DNA of 64,000 bases. Origin: Erpobdella octoculata (lineage: Eukaryota > Annelida > Clitellata > Hirudinida > Erpobdellidae). Of this stretch, positions 40,901 through 53,800 are shown piece by piece. The stretch is from contig OZ022242.1 in assembly GCA_963978895.1 (NCBI GenBank), positions 34,313,173-34,377,172 of the forward strand, in the 5' to 3' direction. Each line of letters starts with the position of its first letter. The first letter of the stretch is position 1. Both the position numbers and the translations under genes were made by a program. The notes beneath the pieces are model-generated. The model searched no databases, was not told where the DNA came from, and saw only the letters and a list, made by a program, of their open reading frames with translations.

Positions 40901-43900
40901 GAAACATAAGTTTTCTTCAAGTATTTATGTGGCTGAAATTATATAACCCGGGTTAGGCCTATTTTCCACCCCACATATGAAGTCCTGTAAACCAAATTTT
41001 CAAAAAATATTAAAACATGTATTTTGTTATTTTGTAAGAATAATCTCGGTACTAAATTGCAAAACTTTCACATTTTTAGTTTTTGGAGTTTTTAATCAAA
41101 TATTCTTTTTTTTCCACCCCACATTTGAAGTCCTGGAAATAATTATGTTTGTAATTGCTTTACCACATATGGAGTTATCATTAAAGAAAAATTATGGAAA
41201 ACTTGAACAGAAGTATTTAATTACATACCATAATTATTTTTATAGGCTATCCAAAAATAATTGGTGAAATAAATTTGTGTATCAACTTTGGTCCCCTACT
41301 CAGTACCGGGATGCATGAGCCGGGGTCCATTGAAACAGTCACTAGGAGGCCAGGGGAGAGGCGCTGGAGGCGCCATCGAAACTTGAGCCTATGGGCTCCA
41401 AATTCTTAAACTTGCCTCTGCCAGAGGGAAGGGGTCCGTTGACCCCTGGAATTGAAGGAGGCAAGAATCATTTTGGACTTTGGTTTTAAAAGGTGTTTGA
41501 ACCTCCAAAACCTTTCCTTTTGCTACGCCCATGGGTCGGTCTATCTTTTTATGGGTTGGTGAAACGAACACCAGTTTCACTGCTGGGTGGTAAAATTTAT
41601 CACATTATAGATAGACAACTAGAGCTGACTATTTTGATGTTCTGTTATGACTTCTCGGGTTAAGAAAAGCTGATGAGTGAAACATAAGTTTTCTTCAAGT
41701 ATTTATGTGGCTGAAATCTGAATTGCAATTACAAACCAAATCACAGCCTTGCTTATACAATGACAGAGACATCTAGACTAGATTGTTCAATTATGGAAAC
41801 CGTTTTGTTTAATTTACAGTTTTATCAAATTCCTGAAAAATTTGATCTCAGGTTTTTTATGTAAAACCAACTCAGCATATGTTTTGAGTAGATAGAATTA
41901 GTTTTAAATTTTATTTTTTTTAGATGATGACAGATCTGAATTATGGAATTGGAATGGACAGAATAGTGAAACAGCAATCGGATTATGCTCCCACGTACAT
42001 GTACGTATTCAACTGGAAGTCATGGAACGATTGGCTGCCGTGGTATCTAGGTCGGTTCAATACGATAGCAGTTGTTTTCAAATTGAACATTCATTTTGCT
42101 AACAGAATTGACAATGTCATTCACAAGACTGACATTTTACAGATGATATCTGTTGTGTGTAATTTTATATAGATGCTGGTGCTAAGTTTGTGTAAACGAA
42201 ATAAGTTCACAGGAATAGAACAAAATCTTGATTTGACCCTTCTCCTACCACAGGTAAAATAAAAGAGATTGAAATTTTGTGAAATTTCGTGACCAAATTA
42301 AAAAAAATCAAGGGTCTTGTAGGAGGAGAGGATAAATTTGTACAAAGTCACACAATTTCATTGAATCCCTGATCATAGGTGTAGCAGGGGCAGCTTTTCC
42401 AAGTACCTCTGGGGTCGTTTTTGAATCCATTGGTCGGAGAAGGGTCAAATATACTGTACAAAGATATGAAAATTGAAATGAAACAATTATTCCAGGCGTT
42501 TCATACTCAGCTGCAATTCAGTATGTACTTGGTTTTCCGTTCCTGAAAGAAACTATCCTCAATGAAACCGAGTTGGTTCCAAGACAGGAGTTTGACTATG
42601 ACGACAGAAATATAAGTGATTTCATGATGTACATGTGGAGTTCATTTGCTATATATGGGTAAGTTTGAGACTCATTCAAATTGTATCTTCTTACTTTCAA
42701 TTTTAACAATAACTATAACTCAGAAAGATTTTTTCTGTATTGATTACCGGTAACTACTTAAATTCAATAGCCATTATTCATTATTGCCATCTTAGGGATC
42801 CTACTCCTAACATAACAAGGAATGTAACTTGGGAGCCATTTAACCAGTACAACTTTACATACCTAGAAGTACGGTGGTATGCCCACTTGTGGTTCAGATA
42901 CAGACAATCTCAATATGGGTTTTGGAATGAATACTTCCCAAGAATGGCCAGACAAGATTATTGTAAGCTTATTTGATATGATTAAATTGAAATTGAGTTT
43001 TCATTTAATGCTTTATCATACTTTTACGAACCATTTTTATGACGTCCATTTAGAGGCCAAGAGGGCAGTTATTCTGAGAAAAATATAACCCGGGTTAGGC
43101 CTATTTTCCACCCCACATATGAAGTCCTGTAAACCAAATTTTCAAAAAATATTAAAACATGTATTTTGTTATTTTGTAAGAATAATCTCGGTACTAAATT
43201 GCAAAACTTTCACATTTTTAGTTTTTGGAGTTTTTAATCAAATATTCTTTTTTTTCCACCCCACATTTGAAGTCCTGGAAATAATTATGTTTGTAATTGC
43301 TTTACCACATATGGAGTTATCATTAAAGAAAAATTATGGAAAACTTGAACAGAAGTATTTAATTACATACCATAATTATTTTTATAGGCTATCCAAAAAT
43401 AATTGGTGAAATAAATTTGTGTATCAACTTTGGTCCCCTACTCAGTACCGGGATGCATGAGCCGGGGTCCATTGAAACAGTCACTAGGAGGCCAGGGGAG
43501 AGGCGCTGGAGGCGCCATCGAAACTTGAGCCTATGGGCTCCAAATTCTTAAACTTGCCTCTGCCAGAGGGAAGGGGTCCGTTGACCCCTGGAATTGAAGG
43601 AGGCAAGAATCATTTTGGACTTTGGTTTTAAAAGGTGTTTGAACCTCCAAAACCTTTCCTTTTGCTACGCCCATGGGTCGGTCTATCTTTTTATGGGTTG
43701 GTGAAACGAACACCAGTTTCACTGCTGGGTGGTAAAATTTATCACATTATAGATAGACAACTAGAGCTAAATTCCCAACAGTAAAACTAATGGACTCAAA
43801 TGGTTTTACTTTTATATTATTCTTCTCAAAAGCCTACTATCATAGATATATATCTATGCCTACTATATTGTACCACTTATATGATAACGTAAAAATATCG

Positions 43901-44282
43901 GTATTTTATTTTTCCAGTTTATCCAACGGCGACTCCAACACCTGCTGCGTATGAATACGTCATATCGACCGGATGCGTTGGTTCTCTTCTGGTCCTGCTT
44001 CTCGGCGCCGTCGCCATTGTAATTTACTTGATGTATCATCAGTACGTCACCGTGGAGAATGCAAAATATCGTTACATAGGAAACCCGCCTCGAGAAGTAT
44101 ATGCTGAAAGAGAGATAGCCACGACCAAACTCACTAAAGACACTTACTCAGGTTCCGAGCGCAGTGACAGTTCAAGCTTCGGTCCGCCGTTTTACGCATC
44201 CCCGAATGTTTCGAGAATGACTGCTGCTCAGTATGCAGAACAATGCAAACGAACAGCCCCGATAAGTCATTCCGTCGTTTAG
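37903..44282 (+). CDS. Catalytically dead cholinesterase-like adhesion protein (neuroligin/gliotactin type)
   Basis: Eleven exons join in frame to 762 residues: 37903-38286, 38490-38645, 38824-38986, 39236-39427, 39569-39783, 40040-40208, 40461-40648, 41924-42050, 42496-42658, 42796-42962, 43918-44282. Order: signal or anchor hydrophobic segment (FPLLVVIVFLVSF); a carboxylesterase-fold domain with FLGVPYAEPPIGRYRF, EDCLYMNIFVP, PVIVYIHSGDF and NYRLGALGFL; GNFGMWDQIQALEFIKRNI; then a C-terminal transmembrane helix (GSLLVLLLGAVAIVIYLMY) and a cytoplasmic tail of about 80 residues. The nucleophile elbow reads GEGAGG in place of GESAGG, so the catalytic serine is glycine. That is the mark of cholinesterase-like adhesion molecules, which act at synapses or septate junctions through partner binding. 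Which subfamily (neuroligin, gliotactin or neurotactin) is not clear. Introns 7 and 10 hold a duplicated 686-bp element. Confidence 0.88.
40847..40939 (+). repeat. 93-bp direct repeat, left copy
   Basis: Reads CTGACTATTTTGATGTTCTG to TTATGTGGCTGAAAT. An identical 93-bp copy lies at 41625-41717. Together they bracket the first 686-bp element. Confidence 0.95.
40941..41626 (+). mobile_element. 686-bp duplicated element, copy 1
   Basis: Begins ATATAACCCGGGTTAGGCC and ends ATAGACAACTAGAGCT. It appears base-for-base identical, with no length change, to 43083-43768 (offset 2142 bp throughout). Inside, a TTTCCACCCCACAT(A/T)TGAAG segment with AGTCCTG occurs twice. A 96-codon frame (40977-41267) is present but hydrophobic and unrecognised. 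It lies in intron 7 of the adhesion gene. Class unknown. Confidence 0.75.
41625..41717 (+). repeat. 93-bp direct repeat, right copy
   Basis: Identical to 40847-40939. It overlaps the end of the 686-bp element by about 2 bp (CT). Confidence 0.95.
43083..43768 (+). mobile_element. 686-bp duplicated element, copy 2
   Basis: Identical by eye to copy 1 at 40941-41626, but in intron 10 and without the flanking 93-bp repeats. The same orientation and absence of divergence point to a very recent event or to gene conversion. Confidence 0.75.
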
Positions 44283-44337
44283 TTTTGTTTTAAAACCCGT
44301 TTCATTTTTTTTTCTTGACGTCACACGTAGTCTTTGT

Positions 44338-44410
44338 AAATAAAGTTTTGAACAAGTATCCGTTGCGTCGGACGAATTGTTTCGCATTGTAATCGCTTTT
44401 GTAATAAAGT
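44338..44410 (+). terminator. Polyadenylation signals of the adhesion gene
   Basis: AATAAAG occurs at about 44339 and again at about 44402, roughly 60 and 120 bp after the stop codon. Both are suitably placed to end the adhesion-gene transcript before GAS8 begins. Confidence 0.55.
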
Positions 44411-44606
44411 TTATATCCAGCCAAAATGGTATTTTAAATTTATATCCTTCATCAAATAATGTCTAATTGTTTTCATTGGTGGAATTTCTTTTTGCTAATG
44501 AGGTGTCAATACACGTCGCGATGTGTTATGTTAAAGTAAAGTAATATCCATGTATTTTTAATTCAAATAAACAGTTTTTTATAAAAAATTTAAACAATGT
44601 TTTAAG

Positions 44607-47600
44607 TCCAAGAAAGGGGCCAAGAAAGGAAAAAAACTAACTGATGTTTTGGCTCCAGAAGACATGAAACCTGAGCAGGTTAAAACACACTAGATAGTAT
44701 AAGTACAGTTATTAAGTTTTAATTTTCGCAGAAAAATTTCTGATAAATTGTGTTTGTTTGCTTATAATAAACGTCCTTCTGTCACAACTAGTCAGTTTGT
44801 ACGTTGCCTGGCTCGCCTAGTTCAAATCTGCCGGGTGTTGTCTGCATTTAGAGTAAAATGCGGGAAATTCAAAAATATGTAAGCCACAATATGACTAACT
44901 ATCTACTAGTTTGCCTTTATTACGACTAGTTGCATTTATTGATATGAATGAACGCTTTGGCTTTAATGAAATGCATAAAACACGCGTTTATGAGTATTTA
45001 TGACAATTTTAGATCCTCGAGCACATGTTGAACATGCGTACAGAAATGGAATCTGAAAGAGCGGAAAGGGATCTCTTCATACAAGAACGAGATCGAATGG
45101 CACTGGCTCTTGATATCATGAAGAGCAAACTTGAGGAGAAGGAAGCTGAAAATCGCAACACTATTTTTGACATGGAAAAGCAACAAGAAAAACACAATTT
45201 TGAGTCAAAAGTATCCTACACGCTTTATTATTGTTATTTGTCGTTTTCGTTATGTTTCAACCTAATATATAAGACAAATTAGGGATTTATAAAGGCGACA
45301 AATCAATTGGTCTGTTACATGCCTTTAAGCATTTTTAACTAGATTTGCTAACCAAATATGTGCTCAAACCTCAAGATTATTTATTAGGTGATGAAGCAAA
45401 AAATCAAGTATCTGATGTTTGAAAACCAAAAGAAAGTCGAAGAAACTGTTAATGAAAACAACCAGTCTATGAAAGCAGTTCAAGATGAGGCAAAATCAGA
45501 GTTACAGTATATACGAAATGAGCTGAAAAACCTGAAAACCTTAATAAAAACAGAACAGGGAGCCCACGAATTGAGTGTTAAAAATCTCAAAGTGGTTAGT
45601 CCCGTATTTCATTATAAATTGTTTTGCATTGCTTAAACTTTTCTCCAGTATAAGCATAAAAAACGTAGTTGAAAAGATCTGGGGGAAATATTTATAAAGC
45701 TAAATATTGTTAATCTACCATAGAAACATGCAGACGACATGGCAAATATAAATCAAGACTTTGAGAGACGAGTGTCTGAAATTGAAACAAAGTACAAGAA
45801 CAAGATAGCCGCCCGGGAAGCAGAGAACGACTTGAAGTTTCGCAATGAACTTCACGAAGTTGAGGAGAGGAAGAACTTTGAGGTCTCCAGTCTCATGCAG
45901 ACTCACGACCGTCTGTACAAGGACATGAAGGACTACTATAACGATATAACACTCAATGGTATCAACCTTATCAACGGTCTCAAGGTAGCTCACGTGACGA
46001 ATTTCTGCAGTATTTTTGTTAATAAATATCAATTTTGAGATTTGTTCAACTGAAAATGCTTTGTAATATAATAGGTCACAAGACTTTTAATTTGTTCAAA
46101 TAACAGTTGAAAGATTAATAACAGAATTAGTCAAATGATATCAAGTTTTTTAGAGCTGTTGAAAAGTAATGACTACCTGAACAGAAAAATGCCTAATTTA
46201 GCAACAAATATTGATAGCAGTTATAACTTTAGGTGTAAGCAAATATTCTTTTCAACAGCAAGAATGTGAAAACCTTCGCAAGAAAGACGATATCCTTGAG
46301 AAGAAAATGGCGGAAATGACAGCAGAAAGCAAGATGAATTCACAAAAAATGGCAGACATGGCAAAAGCTCAGAAAGAAAATTTATCAAAATTGAAGAGAC
46401 TCAACCATGTTAAATACGTCCTAAAGGTTGGAGACTTGTTTTTTAAGAATTAAGTTGTTTTTTGTATTGAGTCCCACTAGCTCTCAATGTAATGAATAGT
46501 CTACATTTTTATCAAATGTATTATGTGTGCACTGTAAATTTCAGGAGAAAGATCATAGGGTCAAGGTCATGGAAGGGACAGCCACAAGTAAAGAGAAAGA
46601 GATAGAAGTCCTCAATCAACTGCTCAACACTGTAGGTTCAGACAACGAAATAATTAACTTTATTATAAGAAAAAAGCATTGATTTAGCCAATCCATCCAA
46701 AATATTGTAAAAATCATCTCCGTAAATTCTCATATGAATAAGAACATTTCAAATTTTGTCTTGGAACTGGAAAAACACTCTATTAAAAATAGTTGTATAT
46801 TTATAACAGGGAGCTATACAAATTTTCTTAAATCTGCAAAGTATCAAGAGATGACAGTTTATTCCATAAACATATTTGCATGCAACCATCCTCTAGTTGT
46901 TTCCTTTTCTAGGATTTGAATAATTAATTTTTTAATAATAATAATTATTAAAAAATTATTTTTTAATAACTATTAAATAATTAATTTTTAATAATTATTC
47001 TCTTACAGATTAAGTCCGAGAGAGACGAACTGTACGGAAGCTTTACGTCGGCCATCCAGGAAATACACCAGAAGGCAGGGATGAAAAACTGTCTGCTCGA
47101 AATGAAATTAGAATCAATGGAGAAAGAACTCGACCTGATATCGGCACAGCTGGAATCCGTCATCAAAGATTTCAACTTGGACCCCGACTTGGTGGTTCAT
47201 CTCACCAAATCAGTCAAGGCTAGATCAATTTCTTGCTTTATTAGGTACAGCATAAATGCATGAAAGTATTCAGGTAAAAAAGTCGATTGATGACACCTCA
47301 GGAGATTGACAAAAATAAAGAAAACTTCCAAGCTGACTTAACTTTCAGTAGAATTCACATGATTTGTTTCTTTATAACAGGATGTTGTCAATACAAAGAA
47401 CAGCACAATCAAAGACATGCAATACGAGCTAGCAAGAGTGTGCAAGGTAAATACAACCCTTATTTTTTTTTTTTTATCAGACTACACTTTAAAGTGGCTT
47501 TTCAAGCAGCCACTGAATTTTTCAACCGATTCTTTAACAACGACAAAACAAATCTACACCCCTCTATATCTGCTTCCACAGGCACACAACGACCTCATGA

Positions 47601-47734
47601 AGACGTACGAATCTCGACTGAAATCCTTCAAGATTTCTTGCGACGAAACAGGATTCTTTCCGGTCAAAACGGTCAACATCGATGATTCAATTCTCGGAGG
47701 TGGAGCTGCTGGACTGATCTCGAAATGTCTTTGA
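44607..47734 (+). CDS. GAS8: Dynein regulatory complex subunit 4 (GAS8/DRC4)
   Basis: Coiled-coil subunit of the nexin-dynein regulatory complex, which links outer doublets and coordinates dynein arms in motile cilia. Exons: 44607-44678, 45013-45210, 45388-45591, 45724-45984, 46259-46426, 46545-46631, 47009-47218, 47381-47446, 47582-47734. They join to 472 residues (human 478). All introns are phase 0. Family marks: KKGAKKGKK basic start; LAPEDM; long heptad-rich coiled coil; ELHEVEERKN; YYNDITLNGINLINGLK; ERDELYGSFTSAIQEIHQK; KNSTIKDMQYELARVCKAHN; and GGGAAGLISK at the end. No in-frame ATG precedes 44607, where an acceptor-like TTTTAAG stands, so a tiny first coding exon probably lies in 44420-44600. 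Intron 7 seems to use a GC donor (AAG|GCTAGA). Confidence 0.93.
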
Positions 47735-48289
47735 AATTGCTTCGGAAAACTTGTGAAAGTAACAGCGAGAGAGTATTTAAAAACGTTTGCATCGACATAC
47801 TGCCAAATTTTCTAATTTGGCACTTTCTTAATCCTGCAAGTACTGAATTGGTTTTTTCTTAGTTTTTTAACTTTATTATTTTTTAGATTTTATGGTTAAC
47901 AATGAAATTTTCAGCTAAAAATAATAAAGAAACTAATTCTCCATTCAAAACAAACTAACAATCAGCAATTAACTTATCAATAATGAAAATACAAAGTTAG
48001 ATCACACATCATTTTAATAAGTATGAAAGATTCTAAATCATGTAATTGAAGTTTATTTTTAAATAACAAATTAGAACCTGAAATGCAAACGAGTCTAAAG
48101 ACTAGGACCAGCCATCTCGATTTTGATATTCAGCCTATCCGACACCTTAACAGAAAGAATTAAATAGCTGAAAATGAAAAGACTATAAGAATATACAGCA
48201 GAAAAACATCACAGTCTTTGACTGTACTGTCCATTTTCATTAGTAAAACAATCTCATCGCTAAGGGCAAGCAAGACAGTTTTTCTTTTA

Positions 48290-49711
48290 TTAGTCCGTCA
48301 GCATCTGATCGATGGCGTCAACAGCCTCGTCATCATCCATGATGCTGTCGTTAGTGGCGCAGCTCTGGGCAAGCATCCTCATTTCCGAATTGTACGTCCT
48401 GTCGCTCGAGTTTTCCGCCTGTACGATGTGGTTCGACTCGTTCTCCGGGTTGACGGACGGCGCGATGTTTTCGACGTTGGTCTCGTTGTCGCCCCAGTTG
48501 ATCTTGAACCTGGTGACGCGAGGACAAGTGGCCAATATGTTTCTTGTCAGCTTAAAAAAACAAAAATAAATATTACAGTTAATAAAATGAGGCGCTGATG
48601 GAAGAGCGTTTGCCTGTCAATAGTTAGGTCGGCAGTTTGAGCCTCACCGGCGTCACCAGCAAAACTCACTTAACCAAGGAGTTCACTGCTATTGCTAAAG
48701 GGGTAGGTGCCTATAAATATCTGCCTTTACAAGGACCATTTCTTGCTAATGTGCAAGACTTCTCTTGAAAAAGGTGTGTGCTAAATCTTAGTAAAAAAAA
48801 TCAAACACACCATGTGCAGCATGCATGAATTTAAAAATTTCAAGCACTAGCACAGTGAAACTTAGATGAGATTTTGTTCACCTTGCTGAAATCAGGCTCA
48901 GTTGGTGGATTTTCTTTTAATTCAACATCTGCATATTCATTGTTGACGTAGTACCCGACACGAATGAATTCGGCTTTCCTGTACGAGCACGTCAGAAGAA
49001 CAACTGTCACACCGACGGCATCTTCGCGAGGAATTAGTGTTACATCAGGAGCATCAGCCTAGTCAGAAAAAATTTATTATTTCATTCTGTTCCAGTAAAT
49101 GTCAATTTTAAAAATTAATTTTTAACTTTTAAATTTTTAATTATTGAACAACAAAAAATAAATCCTTATAGTCTCTAAGAAAACTATTTTGCTAATTTCA
49201 AATGTTGAAAACAGAACTTAAAACATTTTTATCAAATTAATTTTAATAGGTTTCCTTTCTTAAATACCCTATTTTTTTTATTTTATAAAAAAAATTCCTT
49301 CCCCAAGCTTTAAATGAAAGATAATCTAGCATAATATTGGCTGGTAGGAAGAAACTATTAATTCACTCAAATTCAAATGACACAAACAATAACAACAAAC
49401 CTCAAAAACAAACATGTGACGACCGGCACATAATGGACCGACAACGACCGTGTCCAGAACTTGGTCATAATCTTCACTTTCTGCCGATCCAACGTAGATT
49501 ATTTTCCATTCCAAATCTTAAAGTAAAAAAATTTAAAAAAACCATCGTTAAATCTCAGTAAGAACAGAAACACGAATCTTGCGAATAAATAAATAATTCT
49601 ACCTTCTTCGAGATTTTCCAAACACTCGAACGTTATTTGGAACTGGAATGTGGACATAAAAGCACAGGGATTGTTTCTCACTTCGACGTTGCAAATGTTT
49701 ACTTTCGCCAT
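48290..49711 (-). CDS. ASF1: Histone chaperone ASF1
   Basis: Carries H3-H4 dimers and hands them to CAF-1 and HIRA during chromatin assembly. Four exons in transcript order: 49711-49603, 49516-49401, 49058-48882, 48550-48290. They join in frame to 220 residues (human ASF1A 204). The conserved immunoglobulin-like core (about 1-155) is clear: MAKVNICNVEVRNNP; FQITFECLE; LEWKIIYVGSAESEDYDQ with LDTVVVGP; FVFEADAPD; VGVTVVLLTCSYRKAEFIRV with GYYVNNEY; and ILATCPRVTRFKINW. The rest is an acidic, Ser/Asn-rich tail typical of metazoan ASF1. ASF1A and ASF1B split in vertebrates, so the plain symbol is used. A SINE sits in intron 3. The gene is divergent from HDAC6. Confidence 0.95.
48588..48815 (+). 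mobile_element. tRNA-derived SINE in ASF1 intron 3
   Basis: The first 70 bp resemble a tRNA: GGCGCTGATGGAAGAGCG with A-box character, GTTTGCCTGTCAATAG, then a B-box-like GCAGTTTGAGCCTC. A tRNA-unrelated body follows, with GGGGTAGGTGCC and GGACCATTTCTTGC words, ending in an A-rich tail (AGTAAAAAAAATC). This head-body-tail layout defines a tRNA-derived SINE. It is antisense to ASF1. No target-site duplication was confirmed. Confidence 0.6.
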
Positions 49712-50832
49712 GATTTTAAATTTTTGAAACACGATAACTTATCACCGAAATTATGGCTAATGAGAAGAAAACTAAAGGTTGAAATCACCATCAAACAATC
49801 GGCGGGAACCAAGGGCCATATATAAATATAAATCATAGATATGTCTATGATATTAGTGTGAAATAAATTAAATTTAAGTTATTCTAGTTAATATATGTAA
49901 TATAAAATATACAACAAATAATAATTATTGCATAAAAACTTATTCATGTTCAAATGATCCTTCTCATAACCAATCTTCTACTTCTTTGAAGATGTTGAAC
50001 CCAATTGAACCTATACAATTGTCTATAATAATATTGATGAAAATAACTTTACCTATACTTCAGAAAAACTTTCAACAAACTACGTTATAAAGGATAACAA
50101 ATTATAATAGGCTACTTCAATAATGGTTTACCAACTGGCAGAAAAGGAAGAAGACAAGCTGTAAAAAGTATAATTGCAGGAATAGAAGAAAAATGAAAAA
50201 CATGGCTATGAAATTTGAGGTAAAAATTTAAGATCAACAGAAAAAGAAAAAGAGCTGGAAATCATATAAAGCATGAAACCGTAGCAGTAGCAGATCTCGA
50301 AATCGATGCCGAGCAGCCGCAACTAAAGCTGTCATCTAGAGTCTAGAACTGTCTGATCAGTGAAAGAACTGTGGTAGGCAGAAAACAGCCTTTCCTCTCA
50401 AGACTAAATTTAAATTAATTAAATTAGTATCTAATATAATAACTGTTAGCATCCACCAAGCGGCTAACATATAGGGTAAATATACGGTAGACGAACGAAT
50501 GTCCATTCCACAAGACAAGACCACTTGTTGATAAAATATATGTATTGGTATACCTGTTTTATGTGTTACTTGTAAATCAGCAACTTAAACTTACATTCAT
50601 CTCAGGTCAAAATGATTTATAATTCTACGGTGCTATCTCTTTTCGGCGCTGGTCGTCAACAATAATAAAAAATAAAACTGCGTTTTCCGAAGTAGTCTTT
50701 TACTTGCTATTGCTAAACCACGCTTCCGCGCTATCGAAACTTACAGTAAAGTAAAACCATTGCAACACTTACTTAATAAATACCGTTTTTTGCTTCTACT
50801 AAGTTTTACAGGTTGAAATATCAAAAAAAAAA
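49712..50832. promoter_or_regulatory. Divergent intergenic region ASF1/HDAC6
   Basis: The 1.1 kb between two start codons on opposite strands must hold both promoters. The sequence is AT-rich without an obvious TATA box or CpG cluster. No gene is seen in it. Confidence 0.45.
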
Positions 50833-53800
50833 ATGTCTCGAGCTGCAACTAAAAAATTTGATAGATTGAATTTAAAAGAAAACTCATCCACTACTAACGA
50901 TTCAAAGGCTGCCAGGTTAGCTGGTGCTAAATTTTAATTTGTTTTGGTTCTTGGAAACTCTTAAAATACTTTAAAAAAAGCTATGACTACTATGTTAATA
51001 TTTTGACCATGCTCGATATTGACACATTGTGAGTCATATTATATAACTATAACATATATTTACCTTGCCTTAAATTAAAGGCCTTAAAGTGCTTAATATT
51101 TACATTTCTTGATATTTTTTTAGTATAGTGATATCGTTTTGAGTTTATTTCTGTTTATGTCATTGCGGTCAAATATTTTAAATAATAATGTTCGTAGTCT
51201 CTATCCCTTCCTTAGAGGAGAGGTGGTTAAGGGAAAAGCTGGTAGTATGATTACAGTTTGTATTTTCATCCATAGAAATATTGTTATTTATTATACAATC
51301 GTTTAATTTCTGACTAATTACTTATTTAATCAGAAAATAAGTCTTGTTTTTCCTAGATAAAAATTTTTTTTCTCCAGATTAAAGGTTGGATTGGTTTATG
51401 ACAATGAGATGACAAAGTACCATCATCTTTGGGCATCCGAGTACCCCGAACGTCCAGAAAGATTGACAGCCCCTCTTGAAAGATGCACTTATTATAAGCT
51501 GCTTGAAAGATGCTTCATTATTCCTGTTGGTTTATTTTGTTTTTTCTTTATTATTTTTTATTTAATTTTAGTTTTTGTGTTTTGTTATTATATTTTTATA
51601 TGCAAGCAAATGAATATTCAATAATTTTTAATGAGGACAATAATACACTTGTTCACTTTAAGGCTTCTGAATGAAGCAGTTATTTTCAGCATATTTCTAT
51701 TAATAGCCATAAGTTTACTTTTTTCAAATTAAGATTTTTACTAGCATATTTTAGAATAACATCATATTTTTTTTAGCTTCTGTTGATATAATTTATGTGA
51801 TTATTTTGAAATAATTAAGATATTTATTTTAAAATTATGTTTTTATATTTAAGTATGTGTGATGGTCATAAAGTCTATTCTGACTTTATGGTTGTTTTTG
51901 GTTTAACAAAGAAGTTATTAAAGTATTTTTCTGAAAAAGTAACTTGAAAAATCATCATACGGAAGATATGCCGGCGGTCGAGATGAATATTGATTAACAT
52001 TAACTATTTATAATTACATTGGTAATTCAAGTCCGACTAACGTTCCCCTATTGAAGAACCCTTCCTTTTTTACGACCGATTTTTTTTTCGTTAAAGGGGA
52101 GTACCACTGTATAACTGTATATTGATATGTTTTTTTTTAAATTTCAGTCAAGAAAAGGAACAAAGAAAGAAGTTTTAATGAAGCACAGCGAAGAGCATTA
52201 TTCACTTCTTAAGAGTAGCTCTCAAATGAATGAAAATGAACTGAAATGTCTTTCCATGAAGTTCAGTGGAGTCTTTTACCATCCGGTGAGTTTCCAGTAA
52301 ATTATACATGCAACGTACTGTAAAAAGAGTAAAAGTGTCCCCTTGTCGTGTCTGTCTGTTCTTCGGGGACAAGCTACTTACTATAGACAAGATATCGCTT
52401 TAAAAAATTCCATTCCAAAAAAGTGTTCATTGCTCTTAGTATCCATACTCAATATTATTTAAGCTATTATTGTTTTTAATAAGAGTTCATATATTTAAAT
52501 AAAGTTTTTTATTATTTAAAATATGAATAAATATGTTTAATTTCATGGTTATGAGTTTGAACTTTACAGGAGTCGTATAATGCAGCAATGTTATCTGTTG
52601 GTTGTGCTATCGAAGCCATGGAACATGTTCTCAGTGGAAAGGTTTTCTTTAAATTACATCTATTTAACGTGATAATAATTTAAATTTAATTATTTGTTGT
52701 CGTATATAAGCGAGCGTTTATTTATTTATTTATTTAATTTTTAAATTTTAAGGTTGAAACTGCATTTGCACTTATCAGGTTGTTTTACTGAATTACTCTT
52801 TTTTTTAAATTCTCTTTTCTTCATTATAATTTTAATATTAATACAATTCAAATAGTTTTTTTTTCAAGTTAATCAGCAAATAAATAGTATAATATTATAT
52901 AACCACGCTAATTATTATTACCACGACGACCGCAACAGACCACCTGGCCACCACGCGATGAAAGATGAAGCGTGTGGTTATTGTTACTTCAACAACGTGG
53001 CACTCGCTGCTTCACAGGCGCTCGAGAAATACAAGATGAAAAAAATTCTCATCATCGACTGGGACGTCCATCACGGGCAAGGAACGCAATTCATGTTCTA
53101 CGATGATCCTAGGTCTGATTTTGCTGGTTTTTCATGAGCTTTGTAATTTTTCTTTGTTGTTGGAATTGTCGATAATCCGATGTGTTTGATTCATAGGAAA
53201 ACTTTTTTTTATATTGAAATTGTTTAGTGATAAGAATAATTAGGAATATTTAGTAATCATAACAATTATTTATAATAGGAGGTAAAATTAAGATAAAATA
53301 GAATGAATTTTTACATTCCAGGGTTCTTTTTTTCTCCATTCATCGGTACCAACACGGAAGCTTTTGGCCTAATTTACGACAATCGGATTACGATTTCGTG
53401 GGTGAAGGAAAGGGAAGAGGCTACAATATAAATATTCCTCTCAACGAGGTTAATTTTTTGCATGTATATTTGTATATATTTCTTTTTTGTTCTATGAAGT
53501 TGTTTACTTGCTAACTTTTTTTTAAAATTTTTTCACATTATAAAGATATGATTTTTAGAATGTTATTTGAATTTCTTTATAAACTTGTCAACAAATATTA
53601 ATGAAGTTGTGTGTTGGTCAACTAAAAAAATTGAACTTCAGACGGGCATGAAAGATGGAGACTACATGGCAATCTTCCAGCAGATTTTGCTTCCAATTGC
53701 CTTCGAGGTAGCTGATTCGTTAAGAGATTATTAGCTAAGCGGATATTGCTTTTGTGCGTTATTAGTCAGTTGATTCAAGTTATGTTGACATTGATAAGTA

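Noticed and set aside
40890..40905. CTGATGAGTGAAAC as a hammerhead core
   Set aside because: There is no room for stem II between CTGATGA and GAAA, and no stem I or III pairing was found.
40977..41267. 96-codon open frame in the duplicated 686-bp element
   Set aside because: Hydrophobic, low-complexity product with no family similarity. Identity between the two copies reflects the DNA duplication, not coding constraint.
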